From Luteimonas sp. MC1750 (GTDB lineage: Bacteria; Pseudomonadota; Gammaproteobacteria; Xanthomonadales; Xanthomonadaceae), in the NCBI RefSeq assembly GCF_016615955.1, contig NZ_CP067113.1, positions 1,860,001 through 1,924,000 on the forward strand: DNA of 64,000 nucleotides. The letters run 5' to 3'. Position numbers and translations under genes: made by a program. Positions 1 to 7,731 of the stretch are shown here, piece by piece (within the stretch, counting starts at the first letter, position 1; every line of letters starts with the position of its first letter). The notes under the pieces are model-generated. The model was not told the DNA's origin. It made no database searches and saw only the letters and a list, made by a program, of their open reading frames with translations.

Positions 1-318
1 TCGAGCTGCAGCGAGTTCACCATCAACCTGACCCACGTCGGCCGCCTGCCCGAGGCCGCGATGGGCCACAACGTGGTGGTCACCGCGGCGTCGAACATGG
101 CCAGCGTGGCTGCCGACGGCATCAGCGCGGGCGCCTCGGCCGGTTACGTCAAGGCCGGCGACGACCGCGTGGTCGCCGCGACCGAGATGATCGGCGGCGG
201 CGAAAGCACGTCGGTGACCTTCGACGTGTCCAAGCTCAAGGACGGCGGCCCCTACCAGTTCTTCTGCAGCTTCCCCGGCCACGCGGCGCTCATGAAGGGC
301 AGCATCAGCGTCGGCTGA
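1..318 (+). CDS. Azurin (blue copper protein), 5' truncated by window edge
   Basis: Periplasmic type-1 copper protein that carries single electrons between respiratory redox partners. The reading frame is open from base 1, and the visible part is the C-terminal 105 residues of a normally ~128-residue mature domain. The azurin pattern is clear: the segment after an N-terminal Cys reads SEFTINLTHVGRLP, followed by MGHN with the first Cu-ligand His. The C-terminal ligand loop reads FFCSFPGHAALMKG, giving Cys, His and axial Met. The ATG at 61 is internal, not the start. The signal peptide lies outside the window. A 16-bp perfect hairpin follows the stop. Family assignment is secure; the redox partner is unknown. 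Confidence 0.95.
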   Translation, partial: SSCSEFTINLTHVGRLPEAAMGHNVVVTAASNMASVAADGISAGASAGYVKAGDDRVVAATEMIGGGESTSVTFDVSKLKDGGPYQFFCSFPGHAALMKGSISVG

Positions 319-335
319 GGCCACCGCGGAACCGC

Positions 336-372
336 CAGACGCCCGCGCCGGCCCGTCCGGCGCGGGCGTCTG
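336..372 (+). terminator. Long perfect hairpin after azurin
   Basis: A 16-bp perfect stem (336-351 pairing with 357-372) with a 5-base loop begins 17 bases after the azurin stop. It is almost entirely G/C. No T-run follows, so it is a terminator-like hairpin and 3'-end stabiliser rather than a textbook intrinsic terminator. Confidence 0.6.
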
Positions 373-488
373 CGTTCCGGGCCCGGCGGGATGGCGACGG
401 ATAACGCCAGTAAAACATCCCGGGGACTACTGTCTGGCCTCGCGGAACGGCATCCCGCCGGCCGCCGATCGCCTGCTGGAGGTTCCGC

Positions 489-1214
489 ATGTCCTACTAC
501 ACCGGTCTGGTCGCCGCCGTTCCCACGGCCCGCAAGCAGGAGTACATCGACCACGCCGCGGCGGCGTGGCCGGTGTTCGCGGCGCACGGCGCCACCCGCA
601 TGGTCGAGACCTGGGGCGTCAACGTCCCGCACGGCCACACCACCGACTTCCACCGCTCGGTCGAGGCCGGCGACGACGAGACGGTGGTGTTCTCCTGGAT
701 CGCCTGGCCCGACCGGGACACCTGCGATGCCGCGTGGCAGAAGATGGAGACCGACGAGGCCATGGCCGCACTGCCCGCCATGCCCTTCGACGGCAGCCGC
801 ATGATCTACGGCGGCTTCTCGCCGGTTCTTGAAGCGGGCGAGCCGATGGGCTCGGCCTACTACCAGGGCTTCGTCCTGGCGGTGCCCGACGCGAACAAGG
901 AGGCCTATACCGCCATGACGCACACGGGCTGGGAGATCTTCGGCCAGCGCGGCGCGCTCGGCGTGGTCGAGGCCTGGGGCGAGGACGTCCCACGCGGCAA
1001 GCGCACCGATTTCTTTCGCGCGACCAAGGCCGTCGACGGCGAGGTCCCGGCGTTCAGCTGGATCGCCTGGCCCGACCGCGCCACCTGCGACCAGGCCGAA
1101 CAGGCCATGCAGGACGACCCGGCGATGCAGGACATGCCGGAGATGCCCTTCGACGGCCGGCGCATGATGTGGGCCGGCTTCGAGCCGATCTTCGACTCCG
1201 CCACGGCGTCCTGA
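489..1214 (+). CDS. Tandem-duplicated DUF1428 (YbaA-like) protein
   Basis: Unknown function. DUF1428 proteins such as E. coli YbaA are about 117 residues with a dimeric alpha/beta-barrel fold. This 241-residue protein holds two full copies. Copy 1 (about 1-117) starts MSYYTGLVAAVP and contains FSWIAWPDRDTCDAAW and MPFDGSRMIYGGF. Copy 2 (about 122-236) starts SAYYQGFVLAVP and contains FSWIAWPDRATCDQAE and MPFDGRRMMWAGF. The single chain probably mimics the homodimer. ATG 489 follows a GGAGG-like site (478-483). It is convergent with, and almost abuts, the permease on the other strand. Family certain; role not inferable. Confidence 0.88.
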   Translation: MSYYTGLVAAVPTARKQEYIDHAAAAWPVFAAHGATRMVETWGVNVPHGHTTDFHRSVEAGDDETVVFSWIAWPDRDTCDAAWQKMETDEAMAALPAMPFDGSRMIYGGFSPVLEAGEPMGSAYYQGFVLAVPDANKEAYTAMTHTGWEIFGQRGALGVVEAWGEDVPRGKRTDFFRATKAVDGEVPAFSWIAWPDRATCDQAEQAMQDDPAMQDMPEMPFDGRRMMWAGFEPIFDSATAS

Positions 1215-1215
1215 C

Positions 1216-2355
1216 TCAGGCGGTGCCTTCGGGCGCCGTGTGCACCACGACAGCGGCGCCGGCGGCGGGAACCTCCGGGCCTGCGCTGGCGTCGCTGGCC
1301 GCTTCGACGGCGTCCGCCGGCGCCGTGAACAGGTCCCAGGCCGAAATGAACAACGCGGCGATCAGCGGGCCGATCACGAAGCCGTTGAGCCCGAACAGCG
1401 CCATGCCGCCCAGCGTGGACACCAGCACCACGTAGTCCGGCATGCGCGTGTCCTTGCCGACCAGGATGGGGCGCAGGATGTTGTCGACCAGCCCGATCAC
1501 GAACACGCCGTAGCCGATCAGCACCAGGCCCTGCACGACCGAGCCGGTCGCGAGGAAATAGATCGCCACCGGGCCCCAGACCAGGAAAGTGCCCAGCGCC
1601 GGCAGCAGCGACAGGAAGGCCATCACCACCGACCACAGCACCACGCCCTGCACGCCGAGGATCCAGAAGATCAGGCCACCGAGCGCGCCCTGCACCAGGG
1701 CCACGACGATGTTGCCCTTGACCGTGGCGCGGATGACGGTGGTGAACTTGCCGATCAGGGCGCGCTTGTGCGCCTCGTTGAGCGGGATCGCGCGGTGGAT
1801 GCGCGCGGCCAGCATCGCGCCGTCGCGGAACAGGAAGAACAGCAGGTAGAGCATCATCGCGAAGGCGATGAAGAACTGCACCGTGCCCTGGCCCAGGTTG
1901 AGCGCCTGGGTCGCGACGAACTGGCTGAGGCTGGCGGCACCGTCGGCCAGCTTGTCCTGCAGCTCGGCGACGGTACCCAGGCCCAGGCGATCCAGCAGGT
2001 TGCTCGCCCAGTCGGGCAGCACGCGCATGACCTGCTGGAAGTAGTGCGCGAACCCGATGTCGCCTTCGCGCGCGCGCTGGAAGATCGACGTCGCCTCCTG
2101 CACCAGCGACACCGCGATCAGGCTGACCGGCAGGATCGCGATCACCAGGCAGACGCCCAGGGCCGCCAGCGCCGCCAGGTTGCGCCGCCCCGGCATCCGC
2201 TGCAGCAGCCAGCGGTGCAGCGGCGCGAACAGCAGCGCCAGGATCACCGCCCAGAACACCGCGCCGTAGAACGGCAGCAGGATCCAGCCGAACGCCAGCG
2301 TCACCGCCAGCAACAGGAAGAGGAAGACCTTGCGCTGCAGTTCGATGGTGTGCAT
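1216..2355 (-). CDS. AI-2E family transporter (PerM/YdiK-like permease)
   Basis: Inner-membrane protein of the AI-2E transporter family (PF01594), whose members have been linked to autoinducer-2 export, Na+/H+ antiport or metabolite efflux; the substrate cannot be told from sequence. About 379 residues from the chosen ATG, with an N-terminal pair of helices (KVFLFLLLAVTLAFGWILL), a central amphipathic region and a C-terminal helix cluster that includes GLVDNILRPILVG, the family's conserved DNxxRP-type motif. The frame stays open upstream to 2472, but that extension (Cys/Pro/Ala-rich) is not family-like and overlaps the cytochrome gene, so ATG 2355 is preferred. The C-terminal 35 residues are Ala/Glu-rich and variable. 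Confidence 0.88.
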   Translation of the reverse strand: MHTIELQRKVFLFLLLAVTLAFGWILLPFYGAVFWAVILALLFAPLHRWLLQRMPGRRNLAALAALGVCLVIAILPVSLIAVSLVQEATSIFQRAREGDIGFAHYFQQVMRVLPDWASNLLDRLGLGTVAELQDKLADGAASLSQFVATQALNLGQGTVQFFIAFAMMLYLLFFLFRDGAMLAARIHRAIPLNEAHKRALIGKFTTVIRATVKGNIVVALVQGALGGLIFWILGVQGVVLWSVVMAFLSLLPALGTFLVWGPVAIYFLATGSVVQGLVLIGYGVFVIGLVDNILRPILVGKDTRMPDYVVLVSTLGGMALFGLNGFVIGPLIAALFISAWDLFTAPADAVEAASDASAGPEVPAAGAAVVVHTAPEGTA

Positions 2356-2446
2356 TGCGATGGCATTGGCGGCGGAAGCCGGAGTTTGACAGGCTTCCGC
2401 CGCCGCGACAGCTTCCCGGCCCGGGCGTCCCGTCAGGGCATGCGGG

Positions 2447-2977
2447 TCAGAGCATGCGCCGCAGCACGCCATCCTTCCTGATGAAATGGTGCACCAGGGC
2501 CATGCCGGCGTGCCCGAGCACCATGGCGACCAGCAGCCACGCCAGGGGCGAGTGCAGCGCGCCGCCGACGTTCGCCAGCCACGGAATTTCCGCGCCCTTG
2601 GCCACCAGCTCCATGCCGAACACGGTCAGCCCGTAGCCATTGCCGAGCATGATCGCGAGGCCGGTCAGGGGCATCAGCAGCAGCGCCACGTACAGCGCCA
2701 CGTGTCCGGCCTTCGCCAGCAGGCCCAGCGCGCGCGGCGGCGGCGCGGGCGGGCGGTTCCCCTGGTTGCGCAGCGCCCAGACGATGCGTGGAACCACCAG
2801 CAGCAGCACCAGCACGCCGATGGAGATGTGCCAGGGCACCAGCGTCTGGCCGACCCAGTGTTCGCCGTCGTCGATGCGGTCGAAGAGCTTCAGCGCCTGC
2901 CAGATGACCAGCAGGGCCACCGTCCAGTGGAAGAAACGGGAGACGGTTCCATAGCGTTCCCTGGTGTCACGGCTCAT
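2447..2977 (-). CDS. Cytochrome b561 family protein
   Basis: 176-residue four-helix membrane cytochrome b, probably a quinol-linked electron carrier (CybB-like, PF01292). It starts RYGTVSRFFHWTVALLVIWQ, the classical YxxxxxxxHW heme-binding entry helix. Further His residues suited to heme ligation lie in helices containing VPWHISIGVL, GHVALYVALL and LVAMVLGHAGMALVHHF. Length and topology match bacterial b561. The stop lies 91 bases before the preferred permease start on the same strand, so co-transcription is possible. The acceptor is unknown; some family members oxidise quinol with superoxide. Confidence 0.92.
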   Translation of the reverse strand: MSRDTRERYGTVSRFFHWTVALLVIWQALKLFDRIDDGEHWVGQTLVPWHISIGVLVLLLVVPRIVWALRNQGNRPPAPPPRALGLLAKAGHVALYVALLLMPLTGLAIMLGNGYGLTVFGMELVAKGAEIPWLANVGGALHSPLAWLLVAMVLGHAGMALVHHFIRKDGVLRRML

Positions 2978-3052
2978 CGAAGGCTCCCTGGCGGTCGGCG
3001 GACGTCGTGGCTGGAGGATGCATCGGCAGCCGACGATCGTCGACCCCGCGGC

Positions 3053-4000
3053 TCATGAGGCAGGACGGCTCGCGGCGTCGAGTGCCTCGTGCGCGGACGC
3101 CGGCAGCACCAGGTCGGCCGCGGCCATGATGTCCTCGAGCTGGTCCAGGCGGGTGGCGCTGGCGATCGGCGTCACGCGCGGCTGCGCCATGAGCCAGGCG
3201 AGCGCGACCTGCGCCGGGGTTGCCGAGACGGCGTCGGCGACACCGCGCAGCGCGTCCAGCAGGGCCAGCCCGCGCGCGTCGAAGTAGCCGCCGAGGAATC
3301 CCGCGCGGGCACTGCCCGCCAGGTCCTCCACGCGGCGGTACTTGCCGGTCAGGAAGCCGCTCGCCAGCGAGAAATAGCTCACCACGCCCAGCGCGTGCGC
3401 GTCGGCCACCGCGGCCAGCGCCGACTCGTAGCCCGCGCGGTCGTACAGGTTGTAGCCCGGCTGCAGCACCTCGTAGCGCGCCAGCCCCTGGTCTTCCGAC
3501 ACCGCGAGCGCCTCGCGCAGCCGCGGCGCGTCGTAGTTCGACGCGCCCACCGTGCGCACCTTGCCCGCGTCCACCAGCCTGGAAAACGCGGCGAGGGTTT
3601 CCTGCAGCGGCACGCTGGCGTCATCCGCGTGCGCGAAGTAGACGTCGAGATGGTCGGTGCGTAGGCGACGCAGCGAATCCTCCACCGCGGCCTCGATATT
3701 GGCCGCCGACAGGCCGGTGCGCGGCGCCCACTTCCCGACCTTGGTCATCAGCACGACCCGGTCGCGGCGGCCGCGCGCCGCCAGCCAGCGCCCGATCACG
3801 GTCTCGGACTCGCCGCCTGACAGGCCGGGGGCCCAGGCGGAGTAGACGTCGGCGGTGTCGATGGCGTTGAAGCCGCGCTCGACGAAACGATCGAGCAGCG
3901 CGAACGACGTCGCCTCGTCGGCGGTCCAGCCGAAGACGTTGCCACCCAGCACCAGCGGTGCGACGTCGGGGCCGCTGCGGCCCAGTTTGCGGGTCTTCAT
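3053..4000 (-). CDS. Aldo/keto reductase
   Basis: 315-residue NADPH-dependent oxidoreductase of the AKR superfamily. It begins MKTRKLGRSGPDVAPLVLGGNVFGW, typical of the YajO/Tas-like branch. The tetrad is visible as Asp and Tyr in FNAIDTADVYSAW, Lys in VLMTKVGKW and His in LDVYFAHADD. It is the third gene of an apparent operon (dioxygenase, SDR, AKR), with only 12 bases between the SDR stop and this ATG. A LysR regulator is divergent from the first gene. The substrate is unknown; the context suggests reduction of a carbonyl made or handled by the neighbouring enzymes. Confidence 0.93.
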   Translation of the reverse strand: MKTRKLGRSGPDVAPLVLGGNVFGWTADEATSFALLDRFVERGFNAIDTADVYSAWAPGLSGGESETVIGRWLAARGRRDRVVLMTKVGKWAPRTGLSAANIEAAVEDSLRRLRTDHLDVYFAHADDASVPLQETLAAFSRLVDAGKVRTVGASNYDAPRLREALAVSEDQGLARYEVLQPGYNLYDRAGYESALAAVADAHALGVVSYFSLASGFLTGKYRRVEDLAGSARAGFLGGYFDARGLALLDALRGVADAVSATPAQVALAWLMAQPRVTPIASATRLDQLEDIMAAADLVLPASAHEALDAASRPAS

Positions 4001-4012
4001 GCGATCGACTCC

Positions 4013-4807
4013 TCAGGCGATGGTTTCCACGGTGCCGCCATCGACGCGCAACGCGGAGCCGGTGGTGGCGCTGGCCTGCGATGATGCGGCGTAGACGCTG
4101 AGGTTGGCGACCTCTTCGGGGGTGGCGAAGCGCCCGAGCAGGTTCGAGGGCCGGTTCTCGGCCAGGAACAGGGCCTCCATCTCCGACGGCGACACGCCGC
4201 GCTCGGCGGCAAGCCCGGCCATCATGTCCACCGCACCGTCGGTGCGGGTGGGGCCCGGCAGGATGGTGTTGACCGTGACGCCGGTACCAGCCAGCGCCTT
4301 GGCCAGGCCGCGCGAGAGGCCCTGCAGGGCCGCCTTGCTGACGCCGTAGTGCACCATCCCGGTCGGGATGTTGAGCGCCGATTCGCTGGACACGAACTGG
4401 ATCCGGCCCCATCCGCGCTCGCGCATGCCCGACGCGTAATGCCTGGCCAGGCGCACGCCGCTCATCACGTTGACCTGCCAGTACTCGTCCCACAGCGCGT
4501 CGTCGATGTCGAAGAACCCGCGTGCGCCATAGATGCCGAGGTTGTTGACCAGGATGTCCGCGTCCGGACGCGCGGCGACGAGGGCGCCACAGCCGTCCGC
4601 GGTGCCGAGGTCGGCGACCACGCCGGTGGCGTCGGTGCCGCCGGCGGCCTCGCGCAGCGTCGCCAGCGCGGCATCCACGCGCGCCTGGCTGCGGCCCACG
4701 ACGGTGACCGTGGCGCCGGCCTGCGCCAGTCCGGTGGCGATGGCCAGGCCGATGCCACCGGTGGAGCCGGTGACGATCGCGCGCTTGCCGGAAAGATCGA
4801 TCTTCAT
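4013..4807 (-). CDS. SDR family oxidoreductase
   Basis: 264-residue short-chain dehydrogenase/reductase. The Rossmann cofactor motif TGSTGGIG lies near residues 13-20, the NNLG stretch near 86-90, and the catalytic Ser and YxxxK appear in VSSESALNIPTGMVHYGVSK. The acidic/basic pattern after beta-2 (VVGRSQARV) suggests NADP(H). A strong AGGAGA ribosome site sits 5-6 bases before ATG 4807. It is the middle gene of the dioxygenase-SDR-AKR operon, 30 bases after the dioxygenase stop. The substrate is not predictable. Confidence 0.93.
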   Translation of the reverse strand: MKIDLSGKRAIVTGSTGGIGLAIATGLAQAGATVTVVGRSQARVDAALATLREAAGGTDATGVVADLGTADGCGALVAARPDADILVNNLGIYGARGFFDIDDALWDEYWQVNVMSGVRLARHYASGMRERGWGRIQFVSSESALNIPTGMVHYGVSKAALQGLSRGLAKALAGTGVTVNTILPGPTRTDGAVDMMAGLAAERGVSPSEMEALFLAENRPSNLLGRFATPEEVANLSVYAASSQASATTGSALRVDGGTVETIA

Positions 4808-4837
4808 GGGGAATCTCCTGTTGGGGTCCGGCGTGGT

Positions 4838-5695
4838 TCAGCCGAAACGGAATGCGGACAAGGTGGTCTTCATGACCTCCTCGGAATAGACCTTGCGGCC
4901 CGGCGAACCCGCGCCTGCGCCGGCGGCGACGAGCAGCGGAAGCAGGTGCTCCTCGCCGCCCGGCGGATGGCAGGCGCGGGCGTCGGGCGCAGCGGCCCAG
5001 TCGCGCAGCAACGACTCGCGCAGCGGCGCGTCACTCTCCACCGCCGCGGTCAGCCACGCATCGAAGCGCGCCGACACCGGGGTATAGCGCGGATCACCGT
5101 AGCCGCGCATGTTGTGGAAGCTCATGCCGCTGCCGACGATCAGCACGCCTTCATCGCGCAGTCCGGCGAGGGCACGGCCGGCGGCAATGTGCGCGGCGAC
5201 ATCCAGGTCGCCGCGCAGCGAGAGCTGCACCACCGGCACGTCGGCCTTCGGGAACATCAGCTTCAGCGGGATGAAGACGCCATGGTCGAAGCCGCGCGAG
5301 GGATCAACGCCCGCAGGCTGCCCGGCCTCCCCCAGCAACCCGGCGATCCGCGCCGCAAGCGACGGTTCGCCGGGCGCCGGGTAGGACAGCTCGTAGGTGT
5401 GCGCCGGGAAACCGCTGTAGTCGTAGATGAGGCCGGGGCGCGCCTGGCCGGTGGCGGCGAAGGCCGGCTCCAGCCAGTGCCCGGACACCAGCGCGATCGC
5501 GCGCGGTGGCTCCGGCAGGGTGGCGGCAACGCCCTTGAGGAAGCCGGCCATCCGGTCCCAGGTGTCGGCCGGATTCCAGTCCATGAAGAAGCAGGGCCCG
5601 GCGCCGTGCGGGACGAAGAAGACGGGCATCCGGGCGGGGCCCGGGGCGGTGGAATCCGTGGCGGAGGCTGTGGAGTTTGCGGTGGTCATATTCAT
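4838..5695 (-). CDS. DODA-type extradiol aromatic ring-opening dioxygenase (YgiD-like)
   Basis: Class III extradiol dioxygenase of the LigB/DODA family, a metal-dependent cytosolic enzyme that cleaves catecholic rings such as DOPA. From the chosen ATG (285 residues) the three expected metal-ligand His are in FFVPHGAG (His30), GHWLEP (His73) and FDHGVFIPL (His137), plus the downstream FHNM active-site His. The open frame extends to 5749, but that start would lie inside the palindromic operator between this gene and lysR, so ATG 5695 (or 5689) is chosen. First gene of a three-gene operon divergent from a LysR regulator, which probably controls it. Confidence 0.9.
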   Translation of the reverse strand: MNMTTANSTASATDSTAPGPARMPVFFVPHGAGPCFFMDWNPADTWDRMAGFLKGVAATLPEPPRAIALVSGHWLEPAFAATGQARPGLIYDYSGFPAHTYELSYPAPGEPSLAARIAGLLGEAGQPAGVDPSRGFDHGVFIPLKLMFPKADVPVVQLSLRGDLDVAAHIAAGRALAGLRDEGVLIVGSGMSFHNMRGYGDPRYTPVSARFDAWLTAAVESDAPLRESLLRDWAAAPDARACHPPGGEEHLLPLLVAAGAGAGSPGRKVYSEEVMKTTLSAFRFG

Positions 5696-5715
5696 GGCGA
5701 CCAGTGTCGGCCTTA

Positions 5716-5735
5716 CCGATTCTGATTGGAATCGG
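5716..5735. promoter_or_regulatory. Inverted repeat, likely LysR operator between divergent genes
   Basis: Perfect 6-bp arms CCGATT (5716-5721) and AATCGG (5730-5735) flank an 8-base spacer in the 85-base divergent region between the dioxygenase operon and the lysR gene. An overlapping ATTGG (5725-5729) / CCAAT (5736-5740) pair extends the symmetry. The position suits autoregulation and control of the operon. Inferred from symmetry and context. Confidence 0.5.
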
Positions 5736-5780
5736 CCAATCCTGGCCAACAGTTCGCACTCTTAGTGTTAGATTGGCGGC

Positions 5781-6698
5781 ATGGACCGGATCACCAGCAT
5801 GCGCGTCTTCGTCCGCGCGGCCACCGATGGCAGCCTGTCGGCCGCGGCCCGGCACCTCGGCATGTCGCCGGCCATGGCCACCAAGCATGTGAATGCCCTG
5901 GAGGCCCGCCTCGGCGTGAAGCTGCTCCATCGCAGCACCCGGCGGCTCGCGCTGACCGAGGCCGGCAGCGACTATCTCGAGGCCTGCCTGCGGATCCTGC
6001 CCGACATCGACGAGGCGGAAGCCGCCACCGCCTCCCAGCGGGTCAAGGCCAGCGGCCTGCTGCGCATGAACGTGCCGCTGTCATTCGGCCAGGCCTTCGT
6101 GGCGCCGCTCATCCCGGAGTTCTGCCACCGCTTTCCGGAGGTCACGGTGGAGCTGGGGCTGAGCGACGCCGAGCTCGACCTCCTCGCGGGCGGCTGGGAC
6201 CTGGGGGTGCGGATCGGGCGCCTGGCCGACAGCCCCCTGCAGGCGCGCCGGCTGGGTGACAGCCCGATGCGCGTCTGCGCCTCGCCGCACTACCTCGATA
6301 CCCGCGGCGTGCCCCGCCGGGTGGCGGAACTGGTGCAGCACAACTGCCTGGGCTACACCCTGTCGGCCACGCAGGGCCGCGGAACCTGGGCCTTCGGCAT
6401 CGATGGCGACATCCGCGTGCCTGCCAGCGGCAACCTGCTGGCGAACAACGGCGACGCGCTGCTGGCCGCGGCGGTGCGCGGCCAGGGGATCATCTACCAG
6501 CCCGGTTTCATCGTCGACGCGGCGCTCGCGCGCGGCGAACTGGTGGCGCTGGAGCTGGATCGGCCGACCGTGGCGCTCGGCGGCATCCACGTGCTCTACC
6601 CGCCCGACCGCCGCCCACCGGCCAAGGTGCGGGTGATGATCGACTACCTGGCCGATGCCTTCGCGGATGGACGTCCCGGGATTCCCACGCCGCGCTGA
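5781..6698 (+). CDS. LysR family transcriptional regulator
   Basis: 305-residue LTTR. The N-terminal winged HTH begins MDRITSMRVFVRAATDGSLSAAARHLGMSP, and the wing carries ARLGVKLLHRSTRRLALTEAG. An effector-binding domain of the DmlR/YhjC-like clade follows (SGLLRMNVPLSFGQAFVAPLIPEF). It is divergent from the dioxygenase-SDR-AKR operon with a palindrome in the shared promoter, so it most likely regulates that operon and itself. The effector is unknown. ATG 5781 fits the usual LTTR start (one residue before the HTH). Confidence 0.95.
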   Translation: MDRITSMRVFVRAATDGSLSAAARHLGMSPAMATKHVNALEARLGVKLLHRSTRRLALTEAGSDYLEACLRILPDIDEAEAATASQRVKASGLLRMNVPLSFGQAFVAPLIPEFCHRFPEVTVELGLSDAELDLLAGGWDLGVRIGRLADSPLQARRLGDSPMRVCASPHYLDTRGVPRRVAELVQHNCLGYTLSATQGRGTWAFGIDGDIRVPASGNLLANNGDALLAAAVRGQGIIYQPGFIVDAALARGELVALELDRPTVALGGIHVLYPPDRRPPAKVRVMIDYLADAFADGRPGIPTPR

Positions 6699-6701
6699 GC
6701 C

Positions 6702-7232
6702 TCAGAGCGTTGCCGTGACCTCGCCGCCGCGGCCCGCCAGGAGATCCTTCGCGCGCTGCTGCTCGTCGCGCGACAGCGCATGCACGACGACCGTCGTGCG
6801 GCGCGCTTCCATCGCCTCGTGCGTGGCGTGCACATAGCGGTCGTGGTCGGGACGGATCGACACCAGGCCGCCGAGGAGCAGTCCGCCAATGGTGGCGAAG
6901 AAGATCGTGGCCAGGCCCGCGGCCACCGGCGAGCGGGTCACGAACGGCAGCCCGGCCCACATCATGATGCCGAACGCGATCGCGCCCAGGATTGCGCCAA
7001 GGATGCCCAGCTTCACGTGCGCCACCAGGATGGTGCGCCAGATGCCCTTGCCCTCCGGCTCGAGCTTGATGTTGGCATCGGGCTCGTCGGGCGAGATCAC
7101 TTTGACCTGCTGGGGCTGCAGGCCGGCCTCGGACAGCAGCGCGGAAGCTGCGTCACGCGCCGCCGCGGCGCTGTCGAACACCGCGGCGAGCTTGCTGTTG
7201 GAGACCTCTCCGGTCAGCGGGTTGTCGGACAT
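6702..7232 (-). CDS. Hypothetical two-helix membrane protein (stress-protein-like N-terminus)
   Basis: No firm family. From ATG 7232 it is 176 residues: a soluble alpha/beta N-terminus (about 1-70; FDSAAAARDAASALLSEAGL resembles the 17M/YflT-like general stress fold), two Gly-rich membrane segments (about 78-97 and 108-132, AGLATIFFATIGGLLLGGLV), and a soluble C-terminus with TTVVVHALSRDEQQRAKDLL. The frame is open to 7316, but the extra 28 residues look non-coding. It ends three bases from the lysR stop on the opposite strand. Possibly an envelope stress protein; this is a guess from composition. Confidence 0.7.
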   Translation of the reverse strand: MSDNPLTGEVSNSKLAAVFDSAAAARDAASALLSEAGLQPQQVKVISPDEPDANIKLEPEGKGIWRTILVAHVKLGILGAILGAIAFGIMMWAGLPFVTRSPVAAGLATIFFATIGGLLLGGLVSIRPDHDRYVHATHEAMEARRTTVVVHALSRDEQQRAKDLLAGRGGEVTATL

Positions 7233-7355
7233 GACCCGGCTCCTGATGGACTGCGGCGATGATGGCAACCGCACCGTCCCGCCGGCGTGAGCGGCTGCGC
7301 CGCCAGCGTGAGCCACTCCCGCGCCGTGGTCAGCCCCGCTGAAGCAGGCGCGTCC

Positions 7356-7592
7356 TCAGCTGCAGCCGCCGCAGCAGGTGCTGCCACCGCTGACATGCAG
7401 TTCCTGCACGACCGGGGTGACGCCAAAGCCGGCCCGGCGCAGCGCCTCGGTCACCTCCGCGGTGCCCGCGCGGGTGACGATGTCGAGCCGGCCGCTGTCG
7501 GCGTCGAGCGCGACCTGGGCCGCGGGGTCCAGCGGGCGCAGCGCCGCGGCGAGGGTGGCGGCGTCCGGCCGGCCGTTGATGTCGAACTGCAT
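7356..7592 (-). CDS. Small protein with CCGGC metal-binding-like tail
   Basis: 78 residues from ATG 7592, preceded by a GGAG site. The body (about 1-66) looks like a small ferredoxin-fold/HMA-like domain: two predicted strands with acidic helices, including IVTRAGTAEVTEALRRAGF. The extreme C-terminus is STCCGGCS, a cluster of three Cys that could bind a soft metal or an Fe-S cluster. Function not established. The gene lies alone between a membrane protein and the divergent dienelactone hydrolase. Confidence 0.68.
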   Translation of the reverse strand: MQFDINGRPDAATLAAALRPLDPAAQVALDADSGRLDIVTRAGTAEVTEALRRAGFGVTPVVQELHVSGGSTCCGGCS

Positions 7593-7731
7593 GGGGATCT
7601 CCGGGTCATGGCGCCGGCATGCCCGGCGTCGCCATGGTCGGCGGCGCGTCCCGCCCGCGTCCTTGATGCGGATCAAGCGTCCGCCAGTCCTGCGCTATCG
7701 TGGGCATGACCACCGCACCCAGGAGTCCCGC

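Noticed and set aside
1240..2481. Long plus-strand frame opposite the AI-2E permease
   Set aside because: The product is His/Gln/Arg-rich repeats typical of antisense frames in high-GC genes; the permease on the other strand is clearly real.
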